33,372 nt of DNA, from contig JAAYZK010000361.1 in assembly GCA_012514895.1 (NCBI GenBank), positions 1-33,372 of the forward strand, in the 5' to 3' direction. Below, piece by piece: positions 15,975 to 25,426 of the stretch (position 1 is the stretch's first letter; each line of letters begins with the position of its first letter). A program made the position numbers and the translations under genes. The stretch is from Planctomycetota bacterium (lineage in GTDB: Bacteria > Planctomycetota > Phycisphaerae > SM23-33 > FEN-1343). The notes beneath the pieces are model-generated. The model made no database searches. It saw only the letters and a program-made list of their open reading frames with translations, and was not told the origin of the DNA.

Positions 15975-18212
15975 ATGCTCATCGTCCGTGAGGAGCCGTG
16001 CAAGGTGGATTATCTGGCCGATCTGAACGAGCCGCAACGGACCGCGGTCACCCACGTGGACGGCCCGCTGCTGGTGCTGGCCGGCCCGGGGTCGGGCAAA
16101 ACCCGCGTCATCACCCGGCGGATCGCCCACCTGGTGCAGCAGGGCGTGGCGCCGTGGAACATCCTGGCCCTGACCTTCACCAACAAGGCCGCCGGCGAGA
16201 TGGCCGAGCGGGTGGCGTCGCTGGGCACCCCCCGCGGGGCGACCGTCTGCACGTTCCACAGCCTCTGCGCCCGCCTGCTGCGGGAGTTCGCCACCGAGGC
16301 GGGGCTCCAGCCGAATTTCAGCATCTACGACACGACCGACCAGATGCGCGTCGCCAAGGTCGCCCTGGCCAAGGCCGCCGTCACCGCCACCGCCTTCACC
16401 CCGGCGAAGGTGCTGGCCGGCATCAGCCGCGCCAAGATGGAACTGCTTGGTCCTTCGGAGTTTGAGGCCACCGCCGAGACCTTCGCCACACGGAACCTGG
16501 CCAAAGCGTACGCGGCCTACCAGGCGTTCCTGCGCACATCCAACGCCCTGGACTTCGACGACCTGCTCATGCGGATGGCCCACCTGCTCCGCGACCGCCC
16601 GGACATCCGCCGCCTGCTGGCCCAGCGCTACCGCTACATTCTCATCGATGAGTACCAGGACACCAACCACGCCCAGTACGTGATCGCCCACGGGATCGGC
16701 CTGGACCACACCAACATCTGCGCCACGGGCGACCCCGACCAGAGTATCTACAGTTGGCGCGGCGCCGACGTGGGGAACATCCTGGCCTTCGAGAGCGACT
16801 ATCCCGAGGCCGTCGTCGTCCGCCTGGAGGAGAACTACCGCTCGACGGCGCCGATCCTCGACGCCGCCGGACGGCTGATCGCGCGGAACGTCCAGCGCAA
16901 GCCCAAAGAGCTCTACACCCGCCGCGCCGGCGGCCGGAACGTCCGCGTCCTGACCACCAGCGATGAGCACGCCGAGGCCGCCGCCGTCGTCGATCAGATC
17001 CGCACCTGGGCCGCCGAGGGCGTCCGCCACGACGCCATGGCCGTCTTCTACCGGCTCAACAGCCTCTCCCGCGTGCTGGAGGAGGCCTTCCGCCGCCACG
17101 GGGTGCCCTACCGCGTCGCCCGCGGTGTGGCGTTCTACCAGCGCAAGGAAATCAAAGACCTGCTGGCCTATCTCAAGCTGCTGGTCAACCCCCGCGACGA
17201 CGTCGCCTGCGAGCGGATCATCAACGTCCCGGCCCGCGGGATCGGCGCGACGACCATCCAGCGCCTGCGGACCTTCGCCGACGACCACGGAATCTCCCTC
17301 TACGAGGCAGCCTGCCAGGTCGGGCGCGTCGACGCGCTGGGCAAGTCCGCCGTCGGCAAGGTGATACGCTTTGCCGAGCTGATCGGCGAACTCAGGCGCC
17401 GCCTCGACGACCCCGTCGCCGCCCTCATGGAGGCGGTCATCGAGCAGACCGGCCTGGAGGCCGACCTGCGGGCGCACGGCAGCGAGGATGGCAGCGAACT
17501 GGCGAACGTGGAGGAACTGGTCAGTTCGGCGGCCGACTTCGACCGCCTCGGACCCGGCCGCACACTCGCCGACTATCTCCAGCAGGTCGCACTCGTCAGC
17601 GACGTCGACCGCCTGGAGGGAACCACCGGGGCCGTCACGTTGATGACGCTCCACGCCGCAAAGGGCCTGGAATTCGACGCCGTCATCCTCGTCGGCTGTG
17701 AGCGGGGACTGCTGCCCTTCCAGCGGGCGCTGGAAGACGGCGACGAGGAGGAGGAACGGCGGCTGTGCTTCGTGGGCATGACGCGGGCACGCGAGGCCCT
17801 GGTCCTCACCCACGCCCGTTACCGGGGCATCCGCGGGGCGCGCCAGCGGCAGATCCCCTCCAACTTCCTGATGGAACTGGCCGGCGACCACGTCGACTGC
17901 GAGGACCTGTGTGAACCGGCCTACTCGCCCGAGGCCCCCGCACCGGGACCGGCCGAAGAGATCGAGCCCTGGGACCACCCCGACGCCGAGACCCTCCAGG
18001 AAGACGACTTCTACGACCCCGACGAGCACGCCGACCAGACCGCAGGCGGCGCCCTGCGGCCCGGGGTGCGGGTGCGCCACGCGATGTTCGGCATTGGACG
18101 CGTCGAGAAACTCGGACGCGCCGGAGCTTACGGCAAAGTCGTCGTCGACTTCTACCAGGCCGGCCGCAAGACGCTCATCCTCCAGTATGCACGGCTGGAG
18201 GTGCTGCACTGA
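15975..18212 (+). CDS. ATP-dependent DNA helicase of the UvrD/PcrA family
   Basis: LNEPQRTAVTHVDGPLLVLAGPGSGKTRVITRRIAHL (Walker A), FDDLLMRMAHLL, ILIDEYQDTNHAQY, GDPDQSIYSWRGADVGNI, VTLMTLHAAKGLEFDAVILVG, EERRLCFVGMTRAREAL. Start could also be GTG near 16005. Confidence 0.95.
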   Translation: MLIVREEPCKVDYLADLNEPQRTAVTHVDGPLLVLAGPGSGKTRVITRRIAHLVQQGVAPWNILALTFTNKAAGEMAERVASLGTPRGATVCTFHSLCARLLREFATEAGLQPNFSIYDTTDQMRVAKVALAKAAVTATAFTPAKVLAGISRAKMELLGPSEFEATAETFATRNLAKAYAAYQAFLRTSNALDFDDLLMRMAHLLRDRPDIRRLLAQRYRYILIDEYQDTNHAQYVIAHGIGLDHTNICATGDPDQSIYSWRGADVGNILAFESDYPEAVVVRLEENYRSTAPILDAAGRLIARNVQRKPKELYTRRAGGRNVRVLTTSDEHAEAAAVVDQIRTWAAEGVRHDAMAVFYRLNSLSRVLEEAFRRHGVPYRVARGVAFYQRKEIKDLLAYLKLLVNPRDDVACERIINVPARGIGATTIQRLRTFADDHGISLYEAACQVGRVDALGKSAVGKVIRFAELIGELRRRLDDPVAALMEAVIEQTGLEADLRAHGSEDGSELANVEELVSSAADFDRLGPGRTLADYLQQVALVSDVDRLEGTTGAVTLMTLHAAKGLEFDAVILVGCERGLLPFQRALEDGDEEEERRLCFVGMTRAREALVLTHARYRGIRGARQRQIPSNFLMELAGDHVDCEDLCEPAYSPEAPAPGPAEEIEPWDHPDAETLQEDDFYDPDEHADQTAGGALRPGVRVRHAMFGIGRVEKLGRAGAYGKVVVDFYQAGRKTLILQYARLEVLH

Positions 18213-18232
18213 AACGACAATGGAGTGCCCTC

Positions 18233-19477
18233 ATGACAGTCAGACAGACCATCGCCCTGGCGGCCCTGCTCATCGCCACCGGCGCCGCGGCGGCCGGCGA
18301 GATGACCACGACCTTCACCGGCGAGCAGATCAGCCAATGGCGGGCGCAGACGGCCGACGAGCGGCCCTGCCTCCTGTCGCCGATGATCACCGCCGACGGG
18401 GACGAGCTGAACCACCACCGCATCACCGTCCAGTGGACCGGCGAGGGCGACGTCTGGATCTCCCTGGCCCACTCCGCCGACGAGCAGTGGGATAGGGCCA
18501 TCAGCAACAGGGGACTGCACAGCCGCTGGCGCAAGGCCACGCGCGGCGAGGCGATGAAGATCGTCTCGCTCCACCGCGGGGAACGCTTCGCCTGGATCCT
18601 CCTGCACACCGAAGGCAAGGTGAGAATCGATCAGGTGACGCATACCTGCTACCGCGGCAAGGGGACGCTGTACGGCCACATGCCGATGGAGTACTCCTTC
18701 GGCGGAGCGACGCTGCCCTTCCGCATCATGCTGCCGCGAAACTACGACCCCGACAAGACCTACCCCCTGGTGATCTCCGTGGCGGGGTCGGGCTCCATCG
18801 GGACCAAGAACGACAAGAACATGGAGAGCTGCATCCTGGCGCGCCACCTGTTTACGCAGTACTACGACCAGGAGGAGTTCGACTGCTTCTCGCTGGTGCC
18901 GCAGATCCCGCCCGACCAGGCCGTGCCGGCGCCGTACCACCCGGCCGGCCCGCGCGGGGCGCCGGACCGCTGGCACCCGGACTGGCCGACGGTCAACGCC
19001 GAGGGGTGGTTCGTCCAGGCGACGCTGGCGCTGGTTCGGGATCTGGTGGCCAACCCCAGGCTGCACATCGATCCGGACCGGGTCTACTTCAGCGGCTTCT
19101 CGTACGGCGGCAAGGCCTGTTGGGAGTTCCTCAAGGCCGACCCGGACCTGTTCGCCGCCGCCGTCTGCGGGGGCGGGTGGGCGATCGGCCCGGCGTACAG
19201 CAAGCCCATCGGGGCCGGCCTGGAGCAGCTCGCGCGCGAGGCGGCCAGGTACGCCCGCGTGCCCGTGCTGATCTTCGCCGGCGAGAAGGACCCCATGAAT
19301 CCCGGCAGCCGCGCGGTCCATGAAGCGATCGAGGCCGCCGGCGGCACGAGCCGCTTCGTGGAGATTCCCGGCGCCGAGCACCTGCCCAGCGCATCGCGGG
19401 GCTGGGGCGACCCGGCCACCCTCCGCTGGCTCTTCCAGCAGCGCCGGACGGCAGCGGCGGGCCCGCCGGCCCCGTGA
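18233..19477 (+). CDS. Secreted alpha/beta-hydrolase (carbohydrate-esterase/prolyl-oligopeptidase-like)
   Basis: Signal peptide MTVRQTIALAALLIATGAAAAGE; FRIMLPRNYDPDKTYPLVISVAGSGS, DPDRVYFSGFSYGGKACWEF (GFSYGG elbow), VPVLIFAGEKDPMNP, VEIPGAEHLPS. Confidence 0.8.
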   Translation: MTVRQTIALAALLIATGAAAAGEMTTTFTGEQISQWRAQTADERPCLLSPMITADGDELNHHRITVQWTGEGDVWISLAHSADEQWDRAISNRGLHSRWRKATRGEAMKIVSLHRGERFAWILLHTEGKVRIDQVTHTCYRGKGTLYGHMPMEYSFGGATLPFRIMLPRNYDPDKTYPLVISVAGSGSIGTKNDKNMESCILARHLFTQYYDQEEFDCFSLVPQIPPDQAVPAPYHPAGPRGAPDRWHPDWPTVNAEGWFVQATLALVRDLVANPRLHIDPDRVYFSGFSYGGKACWEFLKADPDLFAAAVCGGGWAIGPAYSKPIGAGLEQLAREAARYARVPVLIFAGEKDPMNPGSRAVHEAIEAAGGTSRFVEIPGAEHLPSASRGWGDPATLRWLFQQRRTAAAGPPAP

Positions 19478-19621
19478 GAGGCTTACCTCTTGCCTGACAG
19501 GACCTTGAGGGCCGAAAACCGGGCATTTGACGTTTTCGTCGAACAAATCTCTTGCCCTGGGCCGATAGACATGCCATAAGTTCGGTTTCAAGGATGACCG
19601 TGTAGGACTTACGAGCGCACC

Positions 19622-20218
19622 ATGGACAGGTCACGGACGATCAAGACGCTTGCCGCACTGCTTGCCGCTCTGACGGTTGGCACGTTCGTCCTGCTGGCCC
19701 TCGAGACCCGCCCCGCCCAGCCCGGCAGCCTGCCCCCCCTGACGGCGCTCCTCCCCCGGGACGGCGCGATCCTGTCGGAAATCGCCTCGACTGCCGTGGC
19801 GGTCCCGCGCGACCGCTGGCGGAACATCGTGATCCACGACAGCGTCTGCAGCATGGACATGAATCCGACGGCGGACTGCCACTTCGTGATCTACGGCCCG
19901 GCGTCCGGCGCCCTGGACGGGACCGTGCGGGCGACCCCGCGGTGGCACCAGCAGGCCCGGGGAAACCACGTGTCCGTGCCCGGCCATGACTATGACGCCG
20001 TATCGATCGGCATCTGCCTGGAGGGCGACCTGGTCGCCGCCACGCCCTCGCCCAGGCAGATCGAAGCGCTGGCCAACCTGACGCAGGCCCTGCAGCGACG
20101 GCTTTCCATCGCCCCCGAGCGGATTTACCTCCACAGCGATCTGTCCGGAACCCACTGCCCCGGGCGGCGGTTCCCGCTCGAAGCGTTCCGCAGCGGCCTG
20201 CTCCCCGACGAACCTTAA
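19622..20218 (+). CDS. Membrane-anchored N-acetylmuramoyl-L-alanine amidase_2/PGRP-fold protein
   Basis: N-terminal TM segment; NIVIHDS...CHFVIYG...DGTVRATPRWHQQ...NHVSVPGHDYDAVSIGICLEGD...YLHSDLSGTHCPGRRFP with His, His, Cys zinc-ligand pattern. Confidence 0.8.
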   Translation: MDRSRTIKTLAALLAALTVGTFVLLALETRPAQPGSLPPLTALLPRDGAILSEIASTAVAVPRDRWRNIVIHDSVCSMDMNPTADCHFVIYGPASGALDGTVRATPRWHQQARGNHVSVPGHDYDAVSIGICLEGDLVAATPSPRQIEALANLTQALQRRLSIAPERIYLHSDLSGTHCPGRRFPLEAFRSGLLPDEP

Positions 20219-20352
20219 GACGCCCTCCCTGCCGCTGAGCCGTTGAACCGGCGCCGTATCTATGGAAATGGCTCCGCCTTCGAGTACAATGCGGGCGAGC
20301 CGAACGGGCGTTGCCGCGAATGACCCTGTAACTCCTGTGAAATAAATATGTA

Positions 20353-21297
20353 ATGTCATCGACGCGAACGCTTGATATCCCCGGCTACCAGGTCGTGAAA
20401 TACCTGGGCAGCGGTGCGCGCAGCTCGATCTGGTCGATCCGCCAGCGCCGCAGCGGCGAGATGTACGCCCTCAAGCGGGTCGTCCGCCGGGAGGAGGCCG
20501 ACGAGCGGTTCCTCGAGCAGGCGGAGAACGAGTTCCTCATCGCCTCGCGCCTGTCCCACCCCGTCATCCGCCAGTGCCACGAGATCCGCAGGGTCCGCAA
20601 GTGGTTCAAAACGCGGGAAGTACACCTGATCATGGAGTACTGCCCCGGCAGGAGCGTCCAGGAGAACCGCCCGACGGACCTGATGGAGGTGCTGCGGATC
20701 TTCACCGCCGTGGCCGAGGGGCTTAACCACATGCACCGCAACGGCTGGCTCCACACGGACATGAAGCCCAATAATGTCATCGTGGCGCCCAGCGGCACCG
20801 TGAAGATCATCGACCTGGGCCAGGGCTGCGAGATCGGCACGGTCAAGGAACGCATCCAGGGAACGCCGGACTTCATCGCACCCGAACAGGTGAACCGCTA
20901 CCCGTTGGATGCCCGAACCGACGTGTTCAATTTCGGTGCGGCCCTGTACTGGACGCTGACCGGCCAGGCGATCAAGACCGTGATGCCCAAGCAGGCCGAC
21001 AGCATCCAGTTGAAGGACGAACTGCATCTGCAGTCCGCCAGCGAGCTGAACCCGGAGGTTCCGCCCGCCCTGGCCGCCCTGGTGGCCGACTGCGTGGCCT
21101 TCCAGGCCTCCAAGCGGCCCGTGTCGATGGAGCCGGTGCTGACCAAGCTGGCGCTGATCCATAAGCAGTTGACCCGCCAGATCCCCAACGGCGACACCCT
21201 GGTCGCCGAGGAGACCGACGAGCCGCTGGACGACGACTTCGACGACGATCTGGATGACCTGGACGACGGGCCGGACCTGGCCGAATGGGAGGACTAG
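20353..21297 (+). CDS. Serine/threonine protein kinase with acidic C-terminal tail
   Basis: YLGSGARSSIWSIRQR, YALKRVVRRE, NGWLHTDMKPNNVIV, KIIDLGQG, GTPDFIAPEQV, DARTDVFNFGAALYW; tail DDDFDDDLDDLDDGPDLAEWED. Confidence 0.9.
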   Translation: MSSTRTLDIPGYQVVKYLGSGARSSIWSIRQRRSGEMYALKRVVRREEADERFLEQAENEFLIASRLSHPVIRQCHEIRRVRKWFKTREVHLIMEYCPGRSVQENRPTDLMEVLRIFTAVAEGLNHMHRNGWLHTDMKPNNVIVAPSGTVKIIDLGQGCEIGTVKERIQGTPDFIAPEQVNRYPLDARTDVFNFGAALYWTLTGQAIKTVMPKQADSIQLKDELHLQSASELNPEVPPALAALVADCVAFQASKRPVSMEPVLTKLALIHKQLTRQIPNGDTLVAEETDEPLDDDFDDDLDDLDDGPDLAEWED

Positions 21298-21301
21298 CCG
21301 C

Positions 21302-22144
21302 ATGGCTCATCCGGTGGCGGACATGCTGCTCGAGGCCGCCGAGCACTGTCGCACGGAGGACCATCGCCAGGGGAACGTCGTGGGGCTCACCGGCGACGCG
21401 CGGGTCATCGTCACCGGCGACATCCACGGCAACCGCCCCAACCTCGTGAAGATCATCCAACACGCCGCCCTGGGCGCCGACCCCAGGCGGGTGCTGGTCC
21501 TGCAGGAGCTGATCCACGGCGGCCCCACCGACGCCGAAGGCGGCGACCGCAGCTTCGAGGTGCTTCTGCGTGCGGTGCGGCTCAAGCAGCAGCACCCCGC
21601 ACAGGTGCACTTCATCCTGGCCAACCACGATCTGTCGGAGATGACCGGCAACGAGATCTCCAAGGACGGCTGCGGGGCCTGCAAGGCGTTCCGGTGCGGG
21701 CTGGACCACGCCTACGGCGACGACGCCGCGGAGATCCACCAGGCGATCCGCACGCTGCTGGCCGCGTTGCCCCTGGCCGTGCGGTGCCCCAACGGCGTGC
21801 TCATCACCCACTCCCTGCCCTCGCCCGGGCGGGAGGCGTTCTTCGACCCGGCCGTCTTCACCCGCCCGTACCAGGACGAGGATCTCCGGCGCGGCGGGAG
21901 CATCTACGAACTGGTCTGGGGCCGCCGCCACACCCCCCAGTCGCTGGCGGGGCTCATCGAACGGATGGGCGCCGGCATCTTCATCAACGGCCACCAGCCC
22001 CAGGACTGCGGCTATCTCCTGAACGACCGCCAACTTATCCTCGCCAGCGAGCACCCGCACGGCACGATCGCCGAATTCGACGCCGGCGAGGAACTCGATC
22101 TGGACATGCTCGATACGATCGTCCGGCCCATCGTCAGGCTGTGA
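21302..22144 (+). CDS. Metallophosphoesterase (PPP/calcineurin-like) phosphatase
   Basis: VIVTGDIHGNRPNL, FILANHDLSE, VLITHSLPSP, GIFINGHQPQDCG; 4 nt downstream of the kinase stop. Confidence 0.85.
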   Translation: MAHPVADMLLEAAEHCRTEDHRQGNVVGLTGDARVIVTGDIHGNRPNLVKIIQHAALGADPRRVLVLQELIHGGPTDAEGGDRSFEVLLRAVRLKQQHPAQVHFILANHDLSEMTGNEISKDGCGACKAFRCGLDHAYGDDAAEIHQAIRTLLAALPLAVRCPNGVLITHSLPSPGREAFFDPAVFTRPYQDEDLRRGGSIYELVWGRRHTPQSLAGLIERMGAGIFINGHQPQDCGYLLNDRQLILASEHPHGTIAEFDAGEELDLDMLDTIVRPIVRL

Positions 22145-22145
22145 G

Positions 22146-22276
22146 AACGGCAGGCTGGAGGCTGAAGGTACAGCAACAGCAACGACTACGGCGACGACGA
22201 CGGCTGAGGCGGCGGCGAGGGGGGAGGACGGCGATAGCCGCCCCTGTGGCGTGAAATCTGCAGCCTGCCGTTTTTT
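22146..22276 (+). repeat. Long-range inverted repeat enclosing a structured intergenic segment, ending in a T-run
   Basis: AACGGCAGGCTG (22146-22157) and CAGCCTGCCGTT (22261-22272) are perfect 12-nt complements; then TTTT. Internal CGGC-GATA-GCCG mini-hairpin. Confidence 0.7.
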
Positions 22277-22396
22277 GTTTGGAATCCGTCCTTCCGGCAC
22301 GAACCCCCCCGCCCTGATGGACGTATCGTAAGGTGACAGGCCTGTAACCCCAGCGACACGAGGTCTCCTCCCTGCCTCGCGTCGCGGTGACTGGTC

Positions 22397-22447
22397 AGGC
22401 GACGCCGAGGGTTCCGTCTCCTTCCCCCGGCGTCGCCTCTTTTTTTT
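22397..22447 (+). terminator. Strong rho-independent terminator
   Basis: Stem aggcgacgccgaggg (22397-22411)/cccccggcgtcgcct (22424-22438), 14/15 complementary, then TTTTTTTT (22440-22447). Confidence 0.85.
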
Positions 22448-22477
22448 CTACCCGAAACCCGGGGTGCATGGCGGACC

Positions 22478-23902
22478 TCACCGTTCCGGCATCGCCGGCA
22501 CGACGTAGACCGGGCAGGGGCCGACTTCGACCTCGACGGCGCCGCCGGCGAGTTCCACTTCGGCGGCGTGGCCGAACAGGTCAATGACCTGGGCCTTCCT
22601 CACGCCCCGGCGGGCCAGGTCGCCCAGCGCAAGCCGGACCTTCCGCGGGCCGGCGACGTTCCAGGCCATCACGACGTCGGACGTGCTGCCGGGGGCCGGT
22701 TCGAAGCGGTAAGCGAACAGGCCGTCGGCGCCGTCAACCAGGGCTTCCTTGAGCTTCGGGTGCGGCATCAGGCGGATCATCGTCTGGACGGCGTACGCGC
22801 TGGGCCGCCAGTTCCCGTCGCGAAGGAAGAAGCCGCCGTTGAAGCCGTCCGAGTCGGTCACGAACATGATCATCACGCGCTCGACGCCCAGGCGCATCGA
22901 ATAGGCGTACTGGCGCACCACGTAGGCCGCCTGCAGCAGCGGGCTGACCAGGACCTTTTCCTTGTCGGGGAAATGCCCGCCGTCGGCCTGGGAGATGGGC
23001 CAGCCCACCTCGGTGTACCACACGGGCCTATCGGCGGCGCCGGCGGCGGCCATGGCCTTGCGGATCTCGGCCAGGGTCCCGGCGACGGTGTACCCGCCCC
23101 AGGATCGCACGGAGAAGGCCTCCGGCGGGGCCGGGCTGATGTACGGGTGCGTCGAGAGAACGTCGTAGCTTCTGCCGACCGCAGGGTCGGCCTCGTGGAC
23201 GTTCCGGATGAACCGCACGTCGCCGGCCGACGCACCGCCGGCGCCGAACCCCACCACCGTCACCTCTGGCGAGACCGACCGGATCGTCCGGTACGCCGCC
23301 GGGAGCACCCTGGCGTAGAGGGCCTCGCGCTCGGCCTCGATCACGAGGCGGTCGACGCCCTCGCGGGGCGGGATCATGTACTGGAAGTTCGGCTCGTTCC
23401 AGACCTCGACGTGGCGGATCGGCCGGACGGGCACGTCAGGGTGCTCGGCGAAGAACGTCCCGCCGGGCCCGTACCGGCGGACGAACGCCTCCAGGCCCTT
23501 GAGATAGTGATCCAGGAACGCCTCGTCGGTATCGAAGCTCGTCCGGTTCCGTTTGTCGCCCCCGCCGTACAGGCCGACGGTCATCATGACTTCCATGTCG
23601 TCGGCGGCCAGCATGGCCATCGTCGCGTCGTCCATCGGCCCGGCGACGCGGACGGTGCGCCAGCCGGCCTTGCGGATGCTGTCGCGGTGGCCGCGGTACT
23701 CCCCGGCCCAGGTATACAGCCCGTAGACCGGCCGCGCCGACCGCTCGCGGGCCAGGATCCCCTCCAGGGACGGCAGCGGGCTGTCCCGCCACTCCCACTG
23801 GCCGGGGGTCTCCGTCGGCTGAACCACCGGTCCGGGCCGCTCGGCCAGGACGGCCGACGCCGTCAGCAGGATCAGGGCGCCTGCCGCAAGAGCCGTTCGC
23901 AT
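22478..23902 (-). CDS. Secreted glycoside hydrolase, clan GH-A-like (GH39/GH5-like)
   Basis: Signal peptide MRTALAAGALILLTASAVLAERP; HVEVWNEPNFQYM (acid/base NEP), PVWYTEVGWPISQADG (candidate nucleophile Glu), STHPYISP. ATG at 23902. Confidence 0.75.
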   Translation of the reverse strand: MRTALAAGALILLTASAVLAERPGPVVQPTETPGQWEWRDSPLPSLEGILARERSARPVYGLYTWAGEYRGHRDSIRKAGWRTVRVAGPMDDATMAMLAADDMEVMMTVGLYGGGDKRNRTSFDTDEAFLDHYLKGLEAFVRRYGPGGTFFAEHPDVPVRPIRHVEVWNEPNFQYMIPPREGVDRLVIEAEREALYARVLPAAYRTIRSVSPEVTVVGFGAGGASAGDVRFIRNVHEADPAVGRSYDVLSTHPYISPAPPEAFSVRSWGGYTVAGTLAEIRKAMAAAGAADRPVWYTEVGWPISQADGGHFPDKEKVLVSPLLQAAYVVRQYAYSMRLGVERVMIMFVTDSDGFNGGFFLRDGNWRPSAYAVQTMIRLMPHPKLKEALVDGADGLFAYRFEPAPGSTSDVVMAWNVAGPRKVRLALGDLARRGVRKAQVIDLFGHAAEVELAGGAVEVEVGPCPVYVVPAMPER

Positions 23903-23912
23903 GGGTCGTCTC

Positions 23913-25292
23913 CTATTCGGCCGGGAAGAACCGCAGGATGGTATCGGCATACACTTTGTGCCCGGCGTCGCCGGGGTGGTTGATCCAGTTGTGGAGCATC
24001 GAGAACGGCGGCACGCCCCGCGTGGCCATGTTCATCCACTCGGTGTAGACATCCGCCACGGCCACCTCCTGCTCCTGGCCGATCTCCACCAGCACCTGGC
24101 GGTACCGCGGCAGGCGCCGGGCGACCTCGTTCTTCAGCCAGGGGTTCTGCTGCATCGTCGTGATGAGCATCACCTCCGTCCCGTCGGCCCGGGCGGCCGC
24201 GACCAGTTCGCCGATGAGCTCCTTGAACCGCTCGGGCGAGTTGCGGGGCTGGCCGCCGATGGAGCTGGCGGCGTCGTTGGCGCCGAAGGCGATGAGCACC
24301 AGGTCCGGCTTGGCCGGGACGACCACCTTGCGGTACTGCTCCAGGCCGTACTGCGTGGTCGTCCCGCCTTTGTAGCACTCCACCGGCGTGACCGTCGCGT
24401 TGGGGAAGCGCTCGCGCAGGGCGTGGATCACGCGGCCGCGGTAGGCCAGGTCGCGTTCGGTGAACAGCTTGGCTTTGTCCCACCACCGCGTCGATTCGGC
24501 CCCCTCGGTGATGCTGTCGCCCATGATGGCGATTTTCACCTCCCGGCCGGCCCGCAGCCCGGCCAGGGTGGACGCGACGCCTTCGGGGTTGATCGGCGCG
24601 ACCGGCGGAGCCGGCCGGATGGGCAGGATGTTCTCGGCGGTGATCGCGAACGCGCCGCCCTGGCGCCACGGGGCGACGTAGACGCCCGCCACGGCCGTGC
24701 AGCCGGCATCGGCCTGGGGCAGATCCGGGCAGACGATCGCCGCCTGGCCCTTCTTGACGCTGTAGTTCCCCTGGGCGTCGCGCTGGATCAGGTCCAGCCG
24801 CTGGGTCGCGTAGCGGCAGGCCAGGCGGACCTTCGCCTCCCCTTCCTTGCCCAGGCCGCCGTTGAGGTTGGCGATCTGGCCCCAGTCGGCGTTGAGCCGG
24901 TAATCGGTCCCGGCCGCGAACGTCCTGGACCCGTCTTCGGAGGTGACGACCACCGACTCGCCCAGCACCGCCCGGAACAGCCCGCCGAGGATCTGCGTGC
25001 CGGTCGGGTCGCGGCGAGGCCCCAGGACGATCGGCTTGCCCTGGCCGGGCCAGGGATCCCACGGGTCGAACCACGTGTCGTAATTCGGCGGGACCGCGAC
25101 GGCGCCGTCACTGGCCCAGTCGCGGATCTCCGGCGCGTCGAACGTCAGCGTCGTCGAGCCCACCTTCACCGCCAGGCTCGGCGGGTCGGTCGGGCAGACC
25201 GCCGGCGCGTCGGCGGCGGCCGCGACGGCCGCCACGGCCGTCAGGAACACGATCATCACGGCGGCACGGACGGATGCGGACAGACGATTCAT
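23913..25292 (-). CDS. Secreted SGNH/GDSL hydrolase
   Basis: Signal peptide MNRLSASVRAAVMIVFLTAVAAVAAAADA; KIAIMGDSITEGAEST, CYKGGTTTQYGLEQYRK, LVLIAFGANDA, INHPGDAGHKVYAD (SGNH blocks I, II, III, V). Confidence 0.88.
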   Translation of the reverse strand: MNRLSASVRAAVMIVFLTAVAAVAAAADAPAVCPTDPPSLAVKVGSTTLTFDAPEIRDWASDGAVAVPPNYDTWFDPWDPWPGQGKPIVLGPRRDPTGTQILGGLFRAVLGESVVVTSEDGSRTFAAGTDYRLNADWGQIANLNGGLGKEGEAKVRLACRYATQRLDLIQRDAQGNYSVKKGQAAIVCPDLPQADAGCTAVAGVYVAPWRQGGAFAITAENILPIRPAPPVAPINPEGVASTLAGLRAGREVKIAIMGDSITEGAESTRWWDKAKLFTERDLAYRGRVIHALRERFPNATVTPVECYKGGTTTQYGLEQYRKVVVPAKPDLVLIAFGANDAASSIGGQPRNSPERFKELIGELVAAARADGTEVMLITTMQQNPWLKNEVARRLPRYRQVLVEIGQEQEVAVADVYTEWMNMATRGVPPFSMLHNWINHPGDAGHKVYADTILRFFPAE

Positions 25293-25426
25293 GGGTTCAT
25301 CCTCTTTCTGCACCTTCAGGCGTCCGCCTCGGGCGGATCGCCGCAACGTCGATCCATCTTAGCACTTCCGGCACAACGGGCCAAGCATCCCTCCCGCACT
25401 CGGCTGCAGCCTCCAGCGGGCCGTTC

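Noticed and set aside
15939-18209. 756-aa minus-strand ORF
   Set aside because: Antisense to the UvrD/PcrA helicase; no domain signal.
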